64,000 nucleotides of DNA from Luteimonas sp. YGD11-2 (GCF_004118975.1 NZ_CP035376.1:2108001-2172000); one strand, 5' to 3'. Numbered from the stretch's first letter, positions 36,515-48,504 are shown. Notes: generated by a model not told the origin, from the sequence alone. A program made the numbers and translations.

Positions 36515-37802
36515 GCCGTTCTCCTTTGCTGGATGGCCCGGCCGCTTCGTTGCCGCCGGAGGTGTCCTGGGATTGCCGCTTGCGCCGGGGCTGCACGCGC
36601 GCGCCCTCGGCGGCGCGGGCCACGCGCTCCGCCGGCGCCGACAACGGCAGTTGCAGCTGCAGATGGAAGCCCTTTGCGGGCGCGGTCTCGATCGCGACAC
36701 TGCCGCCATAGGCCGCCAGCCGCTCGCGCATGCCGCGCAGCCCGTTGCCGACATTGGCGACCTCGGCGCCACGACCGTCGTCGCGGGCGTCCAGGCGCAC
36801 GCCATCGGCGGCCAGACTGTAGCGCAGCCAAAGCTGCTCGGCCTGGGCGTGGCGCACCGCGTTGGTGATGATTTCCTGGGTACAGCGCAGCAGCACGTGG
36901 GCGCGCTCCGGGTCGTCGAGCAGGAACGGCTCGGGCATCTGCATGTGGATGCGCAACGCGGGCACGTTCTCGGCCAGCGGGCGCAGGGTGGCGCCGAGGT
37001 CGATGGCGTCGTCGTCGCGCAGCTGGCTGACCGCCTCGCGCACGTCGCTGAGCAGCAGCTTGGCCAGCGTGTGCGCCTGCTGCACGTGTTCCTGCGCGGT
37101 GCCGCTGGTCAGGTGGTTGGCCACCTCCAGGTTCAGGCTCAGCGCGGTCAGGTGGTGGCCCAGCAGATCGTGCAGTTCGCGCGAGATCCGCGTGCGCTCG
37201 TTGACGCGGACGCTCTCGGCCAGCAGCGCACGGGTGGCCCGCAGCTCGGAATTGAGCCGCCGCTGCTCGTCACGCGCGCGCGCCTGCTGGCGCGCCACCA
37301 GTCCGGTCACGAAGGCGAAGCCGGTGAAACCCGCATACAGGCTGGCCTGCAGCAGCGCCTCCAGCCACGAGAAGTCCAGCCCGCGCAGGTACACCGGCAC
37401 GATCACGAACTCGCAGGCCACCAGCAGGGCGATACCCAGCCAGACCGGCATCAGCCAGGGCAGCACGCAGGCCACCACCATCAGCAGGATGCTGCCCAGC
37501 CCGGACTGGCTGTAGTAGCTGATCGCGATGGCGCTGCCGGCCAGCAGCGCCGTCAGGACGTGATCGAGCGCGCCGATCCGGCGTTCGCCCAGCGCGCGGG
37601 TGAGCCAGGCGTAGGACAGCCCGAACACACCCCAGGCCAGCCACGCCCGCATGGCGCTGCTCAGGAAGGCCGCCTGCCCGGGGTCCGGAACCTCGAGATC
37701 GGCCTGGGTGACCGTGCGCACCAGCAACGGCAGGCCGATCACCCCCCAGGTGAACAGACCGGCGTAGCGCAGCAGGCGATTGTTGTTGAGGTGCTGGATC
37801 AT
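36489..37802 (-). CDS. Sensor histidine kinase, NarL/DesK type
   Basis: A 437-residue membrane kinase. The N-terminal 180 residues hold about six TM helices and no large periplasmic domain, so it probably senses a membrane property, as DesK and LiaS do. The HisKA_3 domain has the phospho-acceptor histidine in RISRELHDLLGHHLTALSL (near residue 214), and the ATPase shows QEIITNAVRHAQA and DARDDGRG. The last 35 residues are polar and unlike a kinase, and overlap the regulator gene by 26 bp. Confidence 0.92.
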   Translation of the reverse strand: MIQHLNNNRLLRYAGLFTWGVIGLPLLVRTVTQADLEVPDPGQAAFLSSAMRAWLAWGVFGLSYAWLTRALGERRIGALDHVLTALLAGSAIAISYYSQSGLGSILLMVVACVLPWLMPVWLGIALLVACEFVIVPVYLRGLDFSWLEALLQASLYAGFTGFAFVTGLVARQQARARDEQRRLNSELRATRALLAESVRVNERTRISRELHDLLGHHLTALSLNLEVANHLTSGTAQEHVQQAHTLAKLLLSDVREAVSQLRDDDAIDLGATLRPLAENVPALRIHMQMPEPFLLDDPERAHVLLRCTQEIITNAVRHAQAEQLWLRYSLAADGVRLDARDDGRGAEVANVGNGLRGMRERLAAYGGSVAIETAPAKGFHLQLQLPLSAPAERVARAAEGARVQPRRKRQSQDTSGGNEAAGPSSKGERHDPRLSGR

Positions 37803-37878
37803 CGCGACGATCGTAGTGAAGACGGGCCGGTGGCGAGGTTGCCGGAAGTCATGGCGCCGCGCCCGCGGGGCGGCATGC

Positions 37879-37884
37879 GATAAT
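37879..37884 (+). promoter_or_regulatory. -10 box candidate upstream of the GNAT-min genes
   Basis: GATAAT at 37879-37884 lies 58 bp before the GNAT start in a GC-rich region. The spacing from the divergent kinase gene leaves room for a promoter on either strand. Confidence 0.45.
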
Positions 37885-37942
37885 CCGGCTTCCGCCCGCC
37901 GCGATGCGCGCGGCGTGCCTGCTGCAACCCAGGATGTCCCAA

Positions 37943-38542
37943 ATGTCGATCGTCATCCGCGACGTGCGCGAGCACGAGCTGGATTCCATCCTTGCCCTCA
38001 ACAACGCCGCCGGTCCTTCGATCCTGCCGCTGGATGCGGCCCGCCTCCGACGCTTCCACGACACCGCGGAATACTTCCGCGTCGCCGAGCGCGACGGCAA
38101 CCTCGCCGGGTTCCTGGTCGGTTTCGGCTCGGGCTCCGGCCACGACAGCAGCAATTTCCACTGGTTCCGCGAGCACAGCGGCGACGCCTTCTTCTATATC
38201 GACCGCATCGTGGTCGCCAGCCGACGTCGCGGCGGTGGCGTCGGCCGGGCGTTCTATGCCGACGTGCAGTCGTACGCCGAGGTGCGCTACCCGGTACTGG
38301 CCTGCGAGGTGTTCGTCGAACACGACAGCGACCCGGCGCGCCTGTTCCACGGCAGCTTCGGCTTCCTCGAAGTCGGCCAGCACGTGATGCCCGGCAATGG
38401 CGTGCGCGCCTCGATGCTGGTCAAGCCACTGTGCAGCCACGCCTGGGTGCGCCAGCGCTACGGCGGGGAACTCCCCGACGTGCCGTGGCTGCTGCGCCCG
38501 CGCGCCAGCGCGCCGCTCGTCCATCGACCGACGGGCACCTGA
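37943..38542 (+). CDS. GNAT family N-acetyltransferase
   Basis: A 199-residue GNAT enzyme. The fold is seen as EHELDSILALNNAAGPSILPLD near the start, a beta strand FFYIDRIVVASRRRGGGVGRAFY with the acetyl-CoA binding RRRGGGVG loop, and FGFLEVGQHVMPGN at the end. The acceptor is unknown. The ATG at 37943 has AGGA at a workable distance; two ATGs further upstream are possible. It lies just before minC and may share its promoter. Confidence 0.88.
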   Translation: MSIVIRDVREHELDSILALNNAAGPSILPLDAARLRRFHDTAEYFRVAERDGNLAGFLVGFGSGSGHDSSNFHWFREHSGDAFFYIDRIVVASRRRGGGVGRAFYADVQSYAEVRYPVLACEVFVEHDSDPARLFHGSFGFLEVGQHVMPGNGVRASMLVKPLCSHAWVRQRYGGELPDVPWLLRPRASAPLVHRPTGT

Positions 38543-38544
38543 CC

Positions 38545-39315
38545 ATGGCCGCAACCAGCATGGATTTCGAACCCGCCGGCGAGCTCAAGTTCGGCCAGGT
38601 CGGCATCGCCAACCTGCGCGTGCGCAGGCTCGACCCGGAACGCCTCGCCGCGGAAATGCGCGACCGCGTGACCCGCGCACCGAACCTGTTCGCACGCGCG
38701 GCGGTGGTGCTCGATTTCGGCGGCCTGCCGGCCACGCCCGGCGTGGACGAGGCACGCGCACTGATCGATGCGCTGCATGGCGCCGGCGTGCTGCCGGTGG
38801 CCCTGGCCTGGGGCAGCAGCGACAACGCGCGGCTGTCCGAGCAGCTCGGGCTGCCGCTGCTGGCCAAGTTCCGCGCCCAGTACGAGCGTGGCGACGAGCC
38901 ATCGCCGGCGCCCGCGGCCGAGACCACGCCGCTGCCGCCCGAGCCCGCACCTCCGCCGCCCCCGCCCCCGGCGGCCGGCGCCGGTGATCCGGGCCTGATG
39001 CAGACGCTGCCGGTGCGCTCCGGTCAGCAGATCTACGCCGAGAACCGCGACCTCACCGTGCTGGGCGCGGTCGGTGCCGGTGCCGAGGTGATCGCCGACG
39101 GCTCGATCCACATCTACGGCCCATTGCGCGGCCGTGCGCTGGCCGGCGCCCAGGGCAATGCCGGCGCGCGGATCTTCTGCCGCGCCTTCCAGGCCGAACT
39201 GGTCGCCGTGGCCGGGCGCTACAAGGTGCTCGAGGAAATCCCGAAGGAACTGCACGGCAAGGCGGTACAGGTCTGGCTGGAAGGAGACGAGCTGCGCATC
39301 GCCGCGCTCGACTGA
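38545..39315 (+). CDS. minC: Septum site-determining protein MinC
   Basis: A 256-residue inhibitor of FtsZ ring assembly. The N-terminal FtsZ-binding domain (1-100) is followed by a proline-rich linker (about 125-145, with runs of PP) and the C-terminal beta-helix MinD/FtsZ-binding domain, with DLTVLGAVGAGAEVIADGSIHIYG and AQGNAGARIFCRAFQAELV. It begins two bases after the GNAT stop. The intergenic distance to minD is long (168 bp) and contains two hairpins. Confidence 0.95.
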   Translation: MAATSMDFEPAGELKFGQVGIANLRVRRLDPERLAAEMRDRVTRAPNLFARAAVVLDFGGLPATPGVDEARALIDALHGAGVLPVALAWGSSDNARLSEQLGLPLLAKFRAQYERGDEPSPAPAAETTPLPPEPAPPPPPPPAAGAGDPGLMQTLPVRSGQQIYAENRDLTVLGAVGAGAEVIADGSIHIYGPLRGRALAGAQGNAGARIFCRAFQAELVAVAGRYKVLEEIPKELHGKAVQVWLEGDELRIAALD

Positions 39316-39376
39316 CATGGCGGCGCGGTTTTCCCGCGCTGCCGCAACGATTACGCTAGCGGCCTGCATGCCAGGC

Positions 39377-39396
39377 GCCGGATGCGCGCATCCGGC
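39377..39396. repeat. 20-bp perfect palindrome between minC and minD
   Basis: GCCGGATGCGCGCATCCGGC at 39377-39396 is perfectly self-complementary. It lies in the 168-bp gap between minC and minD. It may be a transcript-processing hairpin or a protein site. Confidence 0.55.
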
Positions 39397-39444
39397 ACGT
39401 GCCCGGGCCTTCCGCGGCACGCCTACGGGCGCAACCCACATTCC

Positions 39445-39465
39445 GACCGCGCAACCTGCGCGGTC
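39445..39465 (+). promoter_or_regulatory. Hairpin just ahead of the minD ribosome site
   Basis: A perfect 9-bp stem GACCGCGCA/TGCGCGGTC (39445-39453 and 39457-39465) with a three-base loop ends five bases before AGGAG (39471-39475). With the TTG start of minD it could lower or set minD translation. Confidence 0.5.
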
Positions 39466-39483
39466 CATTCCAGGAGAACGACA

Positions 39484-40293
39484 TTGGCCGAAATCATCGT
39501 AGTCACCTCGGGCAAGGGCGGTGTCGGCAAGACGACCTCCAGCGCCAGCCTTGCCAGCGGCCTTGCCCGGCGTGGCAAGAAGGTCGCGGTGATCGACTTC
39601 GACGTCGGCCTGCGCAACCTCGACCTGATCATGGGCTGCGAGCGCCGCGTGGTGTACGACTTCGTCAACGTCGTCAACGGCGAGGCCTCGCTGAAGCAGG
39701 CCATGATCAAGGACAAGCGCTTCGACACGCTCTACGTGCTGGCCGCCTCGCAGACCCGCGACAAGGACGCGCTCAGCCGTGATGGCGTCGAGCGCGTGCT
39801 CAAGGAACTGTCCGACGACGGCTTCGACTACATCGTGTGCGATTCGCCCGCCGGCATCGAGAAGGGCGCGTTCCTTGCGATGTACTTCGCCGACACCGCG
39901 GTGGTGGTGGTGAATCCGGAAGTGTCTTCGGTGCGCGACTCCGACCGCATCATCGGCCTGCTGCAGTCCAAGACCCGCCGCGCCGAGAACGGCGAGCGCG
40001 TCAACGAGCACCTGCTGCTGACCCGCTACAGCCCCTCGCGCGTGGAAACCGGCGAGATGCTGTCGATCGGCGACGTCGAGGAAGTGCTCGGCCTGAAGAC
40101 CATCGGCGTGATCCCGGAATCCAGCGACGTGCTCAACGCGTCGAACAAGGGCGAGCCGGTGATCCTCGACATGGAATCCAACGCCGGCCAGGCCTACGAC
40201 GACGCGGTGGCGCGCATCCTCGGCGAGAGCCGGCCGATGCGCTTCACCCATGCCGAAAAGAAAGGCTTCTTCAGCAAGTTGTTCGGAGGTTGA
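39484..40293 (+). CDS. minD: Septum site-determining ATPase MinD
   Basis: A 269-residue ParA/MinD ATPase that oscillates at the membrane and recruits MinC. It has the deviant Walker [41 protein letters not shown], and a C-terminal membrane-targeting amphipathic helix ([11 protein letters not shown]). The start is TTG (39484), preceded by AGGAG at good spacing; the frame is open upstream but the family N-terminus begins here ([13 protein letters not shown]). Rare start codon noted. Confidence 0.97.
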   Translation: MAEIIVVTSGKGGVGKTTSSASLASGLARRGKKVAVIDFDVGLRNLDLIMGCERRVVYDFVNVVNGEASLKQAMIKDKRFDTLYVLAASQTRDKDALSRDGVERVLKELSDDGFDYIVCDSPAGIEKGAFLAMYFADTAVVVVNPEVSSVRDSDRIIGLLQSKTRRAENGERVNEHLLLTRYSPSRVETGEMLSIGDVEEVLGLKTIGVIPESSDVLNASNKGEPVILDMESNAGQAYDDAVARILGESRPMRFTHAEKKGFFSKLFGG

Positions 40294-40295
40294 CG

Positions 40296-40559
40296 ATGGG
40301 CATCCTCGACTTCCTCAAGCCGAAGAAGAACACCGCCAACATCGCCAAGGAGCGCCTGCGCATCATCGTCGCGCAGGAACGCACCGGCCGTGACGCGCCC
40401 GACTACCTGCCGCTGCTGCAGCGCGAGCTGCTCGAGGTGATCCGCAAGTACGTCAGCATCGATGCCGATGCGGTCAAGGTGGACCTGGCCAAGGAAGGCG
40501 ACCACGACGTGCTCGACATCTCGGTCGCGCTGCCCGATGGGCGCCCCGGCCCGGCCTGA
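40296..40559 (+). CDS. minE: Cell division topological specificity factor MinE
   Basis: An 87-residue MinE with the N-terminal membrane/MinD-binding part ([29 protein letters not shown]) and the C-terminal dimer domain ending [21 protein letters not shown]. It starts two bases after the minD stop. Together minCDE place the division septum at mid-cell. Confidence 0.97.
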   Translation: MGILDFLKPKKNTANIAKERLRIIVAQERTGRDAPDYLPLLQRELLEVIRKYVSIDADAVKVDLAKEGDHDVLDISVALPDGRPGPA

Positions 40560-40578
40560 CCGGGACCACGGCAGGCAG

Positions 40579-41091
40579 ATGTCCGCCGCCCCGCTCCCTG
40601 CGCCACCGTCCGCGGCGGGCGGCGAGGACAGCGTGCTGCGGGTTGCCGACGTGCCGTTGCCGGCAGCGTCGACGCTGCTGGCCACGCACGGACTGGCGCT
40701 GCATCTGGTCGAGCCGGATGCGGACATCCCCGGCTCGTACTGGGGCGCGCCCGAGGCCGGCGTGATCGGCGCCAACGTGTACGTGCGCGCCGATACGCCG
40801 GTGCACTCGATGCTGCACGAGGCCTGCCACCTGATCGTGCTGCCACCCGAGCGCCGCGCCGCGGTGCACACCGACGCCACCGACTCGGTGGCCGAGGAAG
40901 ACGCCACCTGCTACCTGCAGATCGTGCTCGCCGATGCATTGCCGGGGGTCGGCCGCGACCGTCTGATGGCGGACATGGATGCCTGGGGCTACAGCTTCCG
41001 GCTGGGCTCCGCGCGCGCGTGGTTCGAGCACGATGCCGCCGATGCGCGCGAGTGGCTGGTGGCGCGCGACCTGCTGCCGGCCGGCTGCTGA
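40579..41091 (+). CDS. Zincin-like protein with HEACH motif
   Basis: A 170-residue soluble protein of no named family to me. The sequence HSMLHEACHLIVLPPE contains an HExxH zinc-metallopeptidase motif at 80-84 (HEACH), and a downstream EEDATCYLQI may supply the third ligand. There is no signal peptide. It follows minE by 19 bp and is probably in the same transcript. A metal-dependent hydrolase is plausible, but substrate and activity are unknown. Confidence 0.7.
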   Translation: MSAAPLPAPPSAAGGEDSVLRVADVPLPAASTLLATHGLALHLVEPDADIPGSYWGAPEAGVIGANVYVRADTPVHSMLHEACHLIVLPPERRAAVHTDATDSVAEEDATCYLQIVLADALPGVGRDRLMADMDAWGYSFRLGSARAWFEHDAADAREWLVARDLLPAGC

Positions 41092-41098
41092 CCGGCCC

Positions 41099-41824
41099 AT
41101 GTCGCCCGCACCTGCGAGCCCGTTGCCCCGGGCATCCGCACAGGGCTTCTCCGCGGATGGGCGGCTCTGGCAGGGCATGCAGGTGGTGGCACGCGGCGCC
41201 AACCGTGTGTGTGTGGTCGATCCGGACCTGCCGGGCCACTGCCTGAAGTACCCGTTGCCGGCGGACCCGGCCCTGCACCGTCCGCTGCGCCACCGCGTGC
41301 GCGATGCATGGGCCGCGCATTGGCCATCGAAGCAGGCCAATGCGCTCGAACTCCGCGCGTGGCGGCAGTTGCACGCGCGCCTGGGCGGCCGCCTCGACGG
41401 CCAGGTGGCACCCTGTGTCGGGCTGGTCGACACGCCCGCGGGCCGTGCATTGCGCTGCGCACTGGTGACCGGCACCGACGGCAGCCCGGCCCCCAGCCTC
41501 TACGCGCTGCTGTTCGGCGCCGAGCGCGGCCGCCACCACGCCGACGCGCTGTGCGATGCGGTCACCCGCTTCGAAGCCTGGCTGCATGCCAACGCCATCC
41601 CGCTGTTCGACCTCAACAGCGGCAACCTCGTTGTGACCGGGGACGCCGGCCGCCCCGAGCTGGTCTGCGTCGACGTCAAGTCGGTGCTCGGCGGCAAGGA
41701 AGTGCTGCCGATCTCGCGCTGGTCGCGGCGCCTGATGCACCGCAAGATCGCGCGCCGCGCCGAACGCCTGCGCGCGCGCATCCGCGCCCATGCGCCCCTT
41801 GCGGGCGCGCCGGACGGCCACTAG
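41099..41824 (+). CDS. YrbL-like protein (kinase-like fold)
   Basis: A 241-residue protein resembling the PhoP-regulated YrbL family. Recognisable stretches are GANRVCVVDPDLPGHCLKYP near the start, ALELRAWRQLHARLGG, and the late LHANAIPLFDLNSGNLVVTGD and LVCVDVKSVLGGKEVLPISRW, which resemble a protein-kinase-like catalytic loop and metal site. Activity is not known. It starts eight bases after the zincin-like gene, and the three genes after minE are in one direction. Confidence 0.78.
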   Translation: MSPAPASPLPRASAQGFSADGRLWQGMQVVARGANRVCVVDPDLPGHCLKYPLPADPALHRPLRHRVRDAWAAHWPSKQANALELRAWRQLHARLGGRLDGQVAPCVGLVDTPAGRALRCALVTGTDGSPAPSLYALLFGAERGRHHADALCDAVTRFEAWLHANAIPLFDLNSGNLVVTGDAGRPELVCVDVKSVLGGKEVLPISRWSRRLMHRKIARRAERLRARIRAHAPLAGAPDGH

Positions 41825-41858
41825 CCTGCCGGGTTCAATACCGCCCCGTGGGTGCACC

Positions 41859-43811
41859 GTGAACCACCGCCTGACCCTGACCCTGCTTGCCGGTGCCTGC
41901 CTGGCGCTGTCGGCCTGCCAGCGCTCGCCCGACACGGCCGCGCACCCGGAAATCCCCAAGAACGAGACCGCCGACCAGTTCGTGGCCCGGGTCAACGACG
42001 AGTACCGCGCGCTGTACCCGGAAACCACCGCCGCGCAGTGGCTGTCGTCCACCCATATCAGCGACGACAGCCAGCTGCTGGCGGCCAAGGCCAGCGAGCG
42101 CTGGCTGACGAAACTCAATGGCTGGATCGAGCAGGCGCGCAGGTTCGAGGGGCAGGAGATGTCGCCGGAAACCGCGCGCGCGATCCACCTGCTGAAGCTC
42201 AAGACGGCGATGCCGGCCCCGCGCGACCCGGAAAAACTCGGTGAGCTCACCCGCATCGCCACCCGCATGGAAGGCACCTACGGCGCCGGCACCTACTGCA
42301 GCGGCGAAGGCGCGCAGCGCAGCTGCCGCCAGCTGGGTGAGCTGGAGGACGTGCTGCGCGGCAGCCGCGACTACGACCAGCAGCTCGATGCCTGGCAGGG
42401 CTGGCACGGCGTGGCAAGCCCGATGCGCCAGGACTATGTGCGCTTCGTCGATCTCGTCAACGAAGGCGCGCGCGAGATGGGCTATGCCGACGCCGGCGAG
42501 ATGTGGCGCTCCGGCTATGACATGTCGCCGGTGGAGCTGTCGGCCGAGACCGACCGCCTCTGGAACCAGGTCAAGCCGCTGTACGACCAGCTGCACTGCT
42601 ACGCGCGCACCCGGCTGCAGGCGCGCTATCCGGGCCAGGGCGACGTCAACGGCATGCTGCCGGCGCACCTGATGGGCAACATGTGGCAGCAGGACTGGAG
42701 CAACCTCTGGGACATCCTCGCGCCATACCCCAACGCGGGCAGCCTGGATGTCAGCGCCACCCTGGAGCGCCAGTACCGCGAAGGCTACGACCGCCGGCTG
42801 GCGGCGATGGACACCCTGCCCGACCCGACCGCCCTGGCCGAAGAGGAACGCGCCGCGCAGCTGGCGATCGCCACCACCATGACCCGCCGCGCCGAGGACT
42901 TCTACACCTCGCTGGGCATGCCGCAGCTGCCCGATGCGTTCTGGCAGAAGAGCCAGCTGATCAAGCCGCGCGATCGCGACGTGGTCTGCCATGCCAGCGC
43001 CTGGCCGATGGATCTCGACGACGACGTGCGCATCAAGATGTGCATCAAGCCGACCGAGGAGGACTTCACCACCGTCTACCACGAGCTCGGCCACATCTAT
43101 TACTACCTCGCGCAGAAGGCGCAGCCGCCGCTGTTCCAGGAAGGCGCGCACGACGGCTTCCACGAGGCCATCGGCGACACCATCGTGCTGGCCATGACCC
43201 CGGATTACCTCGCCTCGATCGGGCTGGTCGACACCCCGCAGCAAAGCCAGGCGGCGCTGATCAACTCGCAGATGCGCATGGCGCTGTCGAAGGTCGCATT
43301 CCTGCCATTCGGGCTCATGATCGACCGCTGGCGCTGGGGCGTGTTCGACGGCTCGATCACGCCGGAGAACTACAACAGCAGCTGGTGGGAGCTGAAGGCG
43401 CGCTACCAGGGCGTGGCGCCGGTGAGCCCGCGCGGGGAGGAGTTCTTCGATGCGGGTGCGAAGTACCACGTGCCCGGCAACACCCCGTACACCCGCTACT
43501 TCCTCGCCCACATCCTGCAGTTCCAGTTCTACAAGGCACTGTGCGAGACCGCCGGCCACGATGGCGCCCTCTACGACTGCAGCTTCTACGGCAATGCGCA
43601 GGCCGGCGAGAAGTTCTGGACCATGCTCGGCCGTGGCTCCAGCCAGCCGTGGCAGGCCACGCTGCAGGAGATGGCCGGCAGCGACCGCATGGACGCCGCC
43701 GCGGTACTGGAGTACTTCGCGCCGCTGCAGGACTGGCTGAAAGCCCAGAACGAGGGCCAGGCCTGCGGCTGGAGCGCCGGTGCGATGCCGGAAGCGGCCG
43801 CGGCGCCCTGA
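41859..43811 (+). CDS. M2 family (ACE-like) peptidyl-dipeptidase, lipoprotein
   Basis: A 650-residue zinc metallopeptidase homologous to animal angiotensin-converting enzyme. It has a lipoprotein signal (LLAGACLALSAC, lipobox cysteine 20). The zinc site is H408-E409-L-G-H412 with the third ligand E436 in HEAIGD, and the C-terminal motifs include RYFLAHILQFQFYKALC. Such enzymes remove C-terminal dipeptides in the periplasm. The GTG at 41859 begins the signal peptide directly; the frame is open upstream. It ends at a strong hairpin. Confidence 0.93.
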   Translation: MNHRLTLTLLAGACLALSACQRSPDTAAHPEIPKNETADQFVARVNDEYRALYPETTAAQWLSSTHISDDSQLLAAKASERWLTKLNGWIEQARRFEGQEMSPETARAIHLLKLKTAMPAPRDPEKLGELTRIATRMEGTYGAGTYCSGEGAQRSCRQLGELEDVLRGSRDYDQQLDAWQGWHGVASPMRQDYVRFVDLVNEGAREMGYADAGEMWRSGYDMSPVELSAETDRLWNQVKPLYDQLHCYARTRLQARYPGQGDVNGMLPAHLMGNMWQQDWSNLWDILAPYPNAGSLDVSATLERQYREGYDRRLAAMDTLPDPTALAEEERAAQLAIATTMTRRAEDFYTSLGMPQLPDAFWQKSQLIKPRDRDVVCHASAWPMDLDDDVRIKMCIKPTEEDFTTVYHELGHIYYYLAQKAQPPLFQEGAHDGFHEAIGDTIVLAMTPDYLASIGLVDTPQQSQAALINSQMRMALSKVAFLPFGLMIDRWRWGVFDGSITPENYNSSWWELKARYQGVAPVSPRGEEFFDAGAKYHVPGNTPYTRYFLAHILQFQFYKALCETAGHDGALYDCSFYGNAQAGEKFWTMLGRGSSQPWQATLQEMAGSDRMDAAAVLEYFAPLQDWLKAQNEGQACGWSAGAMPEAAAAP

Positions 43812-43827
43812 CAGCCGTACGACACGG

Positions 43828-43853
43828 GAAGGGCCCGCATTGCCGGGCCCTTC
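43828..43853. terminator. Terminator hairpin between convergent M2 peptidase and MFS genes
   Basis: A perfect 10-bp stem GAAGGGCCCG/CGGGCCCTTC (43828-43837 and 43844-43853) with a six-base loop. It can serve both directions. Confidence 0.78.
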
Positions 43854-43867
43854 TGCATTCAGGCCTG

Positions 43868-45124
43868 CTAGAGCGGCTCCCCCGGCTCGATCACCGGCGG
43901 GCCGCTCACCGGGCGCGGCGGGGTGCGGTCACGGCGGCGCTCCCAGCGCCAGAACGCCCAGCCGATGGCGAGGAAGGCCGCCCCACCAAGCGCGAGCGAC
44001 TGCGCGGAGTGGCTGAGCAGCGGTGACAGCAGGCCGGCGATCAGCGCGTTGAGGACCAGGCTGGTGAACGCCTGCAGCGAGGATGCGGCGCCGCGCTGGC
44101 GCGGATACATGTCGAGGATCGACAGCGTGATGATCGGAAACACCAGTGCGATGCCGAACGAGTTCAGCACCATCGGCAGCACCGCCCACGGCACCTGCGG
44201 CTGGTCGACGAACAGGTTGTAGGCGATGTTGAGGGCGATCGCCACGCCGCTGCAGGCGAATCCGATGTCCACCAGTCGCCTGCCGCTGATGCGCCCGGCC
44301 GCGCGCCCGGACACCCACGCACCCGCCATCATCCCGCTGATCATCGGCACGAAGAACCAGCCGAACTGGCGTTCGTCGAGGCCGAGGATGTCCATCACGA
44401 ACGCCGGGGCCGAGGCGATATAGAGAAACAGCGCCGAGAAGTTGAATGCCGAAGCGGCCGCCAGCCGCTGGAAGCGCGGATTGACCAGGATCGCCCTGTA
44501 GTCGCGCGCCAGGCACGCGGGCACCAGCGACCCGCGCGCCTCGCGCGGATGGGTTTCGGGCAGCCAGCGCCAGGTCGCGAACAGCAGCAGCAGCGAGAAC
44601 ACCACGAGGAACCAGAAGATCATCGGCCAGCGCTGCCAGCCGAGGATCCAGCCACCGATGATCGGCGCGATCGCCGGCGCCACGCCGAAGATCATCGACA
44701 CCTGGCTCATCAGGCGCTGGGCATCGTCGCCATCGAACATGTCGCGGATCACCGCGCGCCCGACGACCAGCCCGACGCCGGCCGACAGCCCCTGCAACGC
44801 GCGGAACACCAGCAGCGTGGGCAGGTCGCGCGACAGCGCGCAGCCGATCGAACCGACGATGAAGACCACCAGCCCGGCCAGGATCACCCTGCGCCGGCCC
44901 AGGGCATCCGACAGCGGCCCGTGCACGACGCTCATCACGGCGTAGGCGATGAGGTACACGGCGATGGTCTGCTGCATCGCCAGCTTGTCGGCACCGAACT
45001 CGGTGCCCATCTGCGCGAACGCAGGGAAGATGGTGTCGATCGAGAACGGGCCGAACATCGCCAGCCCCGCCAGCAGCAGGGCGATGCGACGGGTGGACGG
45101 CACGGAAGACGCGGGGGCAGTCAT
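43868..45124 (-). CDS. Bcr/CflA family drug-resistance MFS transporter
   Basis: A 418-residue 12-helix transporter. The family signature between helices 2 and 3 reads GPLSDALGRRRVIL, and the fourth-helix/loop motif RALQGLSAGVGLVVGRAVIRD is typical of Bcr/CflA-type drug/H+ antiporters. The loop and C-terminus end with a proline-rich tail. I start it at ATG 45124, 11 codons inside the longest frame, so that the signature MTAPAS leads into helix 1. Substrate is unknown. Confidence 0.92.
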   Translation of the reverse strand: MTAPASSVPSTRRIALLLAGLAMFGPFSIDTIFPAFAQMGTEFGADKLAMQQTIAVYLIAYAVMSVVHGPLSDALGRRRVILAGLVVFIVGSIGCALSRDLPTLLVFRALQGLSAGVGLVVGRAVIRDMFDGDDAQRLMSQVSMIFGVAPAIAPIIGGWILGWQRWPMIFWFLVVFSLLLLFATWRWLPETHPREARGSLVPACLARDYRAILVNPRFQRLAAASAFNFSALFLYIASAPAFVMDILGLDERQFGWFFVPMISGMMAGAWVSGRAAGRISGRRLVDIGFACSGVAIALNIAYNLFVDQPQVPWAVLPMVLNSFGIALVFPIITLSILDMYPRQRGAASSLQAFTSLVLNALIAGLLSPLLSHSAQSLALGGAAFLAIGWAFWRWERRRDRTPPRPVSGPPVIEPGEPL

Positions 45125-45272
45125 TCGTGGGACCTCGGCGCCCGGCAGAACCAGCACGTCGGGAAACCCGACGGTGCTGCCGGACGATGGTGAATGGGGG
45201 CGGCGTGCCGATTGGCGGCCACGGAACGCGTCATGTTAAGCCAGCACCCCGGTCGGGCCCGTGGTGGCGGGA

Positions 45273-45278
45273 TATAAT
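45273..45278 (+). promoter_or_regulatory. -10 box ahead of the glycine riboswitch
   Basis: TATAAT (45273-45278) starts the leader of gcvP and lies about 12 bases before the riboswitch. No clear -35 sequence is seen. Confidence 0.65.
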
Positions 45279-45290
45279 CGGCCGCAGCAA

Positions 45291-45475
45291 CCGACGGTGG
45301 GAGAAGCGGTCCTTTCGAGGCAACCGCTGCCGAAGGCGCAACCGCCCGCAATCGCTCAGGCTCCCCAACCATCGCCGGCACAACTCTGGAGAGACCGGTT
45401 CATTCCGGCGCCGAAGGGGCACCAGTCGCAGCACCACGCGGCTCCAAACTCTCAGGCAAAAGGACAGAGGGGCGC
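45291..45475 (+). promoter_or_regulatory. Tandem glycine riboswitch upstream of gcvP
   Basis: Two glycine-binding aptamers in tandem. The conserved purine-rich segments are CCGAAGGCGCA (about 45350-45360 region, first aptamer) and CCGAAGGGGC (about 45411-45420, second aptamer). Each also has its closing helix, for example CTCTG near 45386 with CAGAG near 45465. The pattern GGAGAG and CTCAGGCAAAAGGACAGAG at the end is diagnostic of the second aptamer. It should switch on gcvP when glycine is abundant; the leader continues for about 100 bp to the start. Confidence 0.92.
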
Positions 45476-45577
45476 ATCGACCGCCGGACGACCGGCGTGT
45501 CGCTCCCGTATGACGCCGGCGCAGCCGGCCACGCGGGCGACAGCGATGCCCCTCCGCCCGTCTGCCGGAATGCCGTC

Positions 45578-48448
<2,871 letters not shown>

Positions 48449-48477
48449 CGCGCCGCGCATCGTAGTAGAACCAGGCT

Positions 48478-48504
48478 CCCTCCCGTCGCCGGGAGGGGGT
48501 TTTC
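48478..48504 (+). terminator. Intrinsic terminator of gcvP
   Basis: A stem CCCTCCCG/CGGGAGGG (48478-48485 and 48490-48497) with loop TCGC is followed by GGTTTT. Confidence 0.82.
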
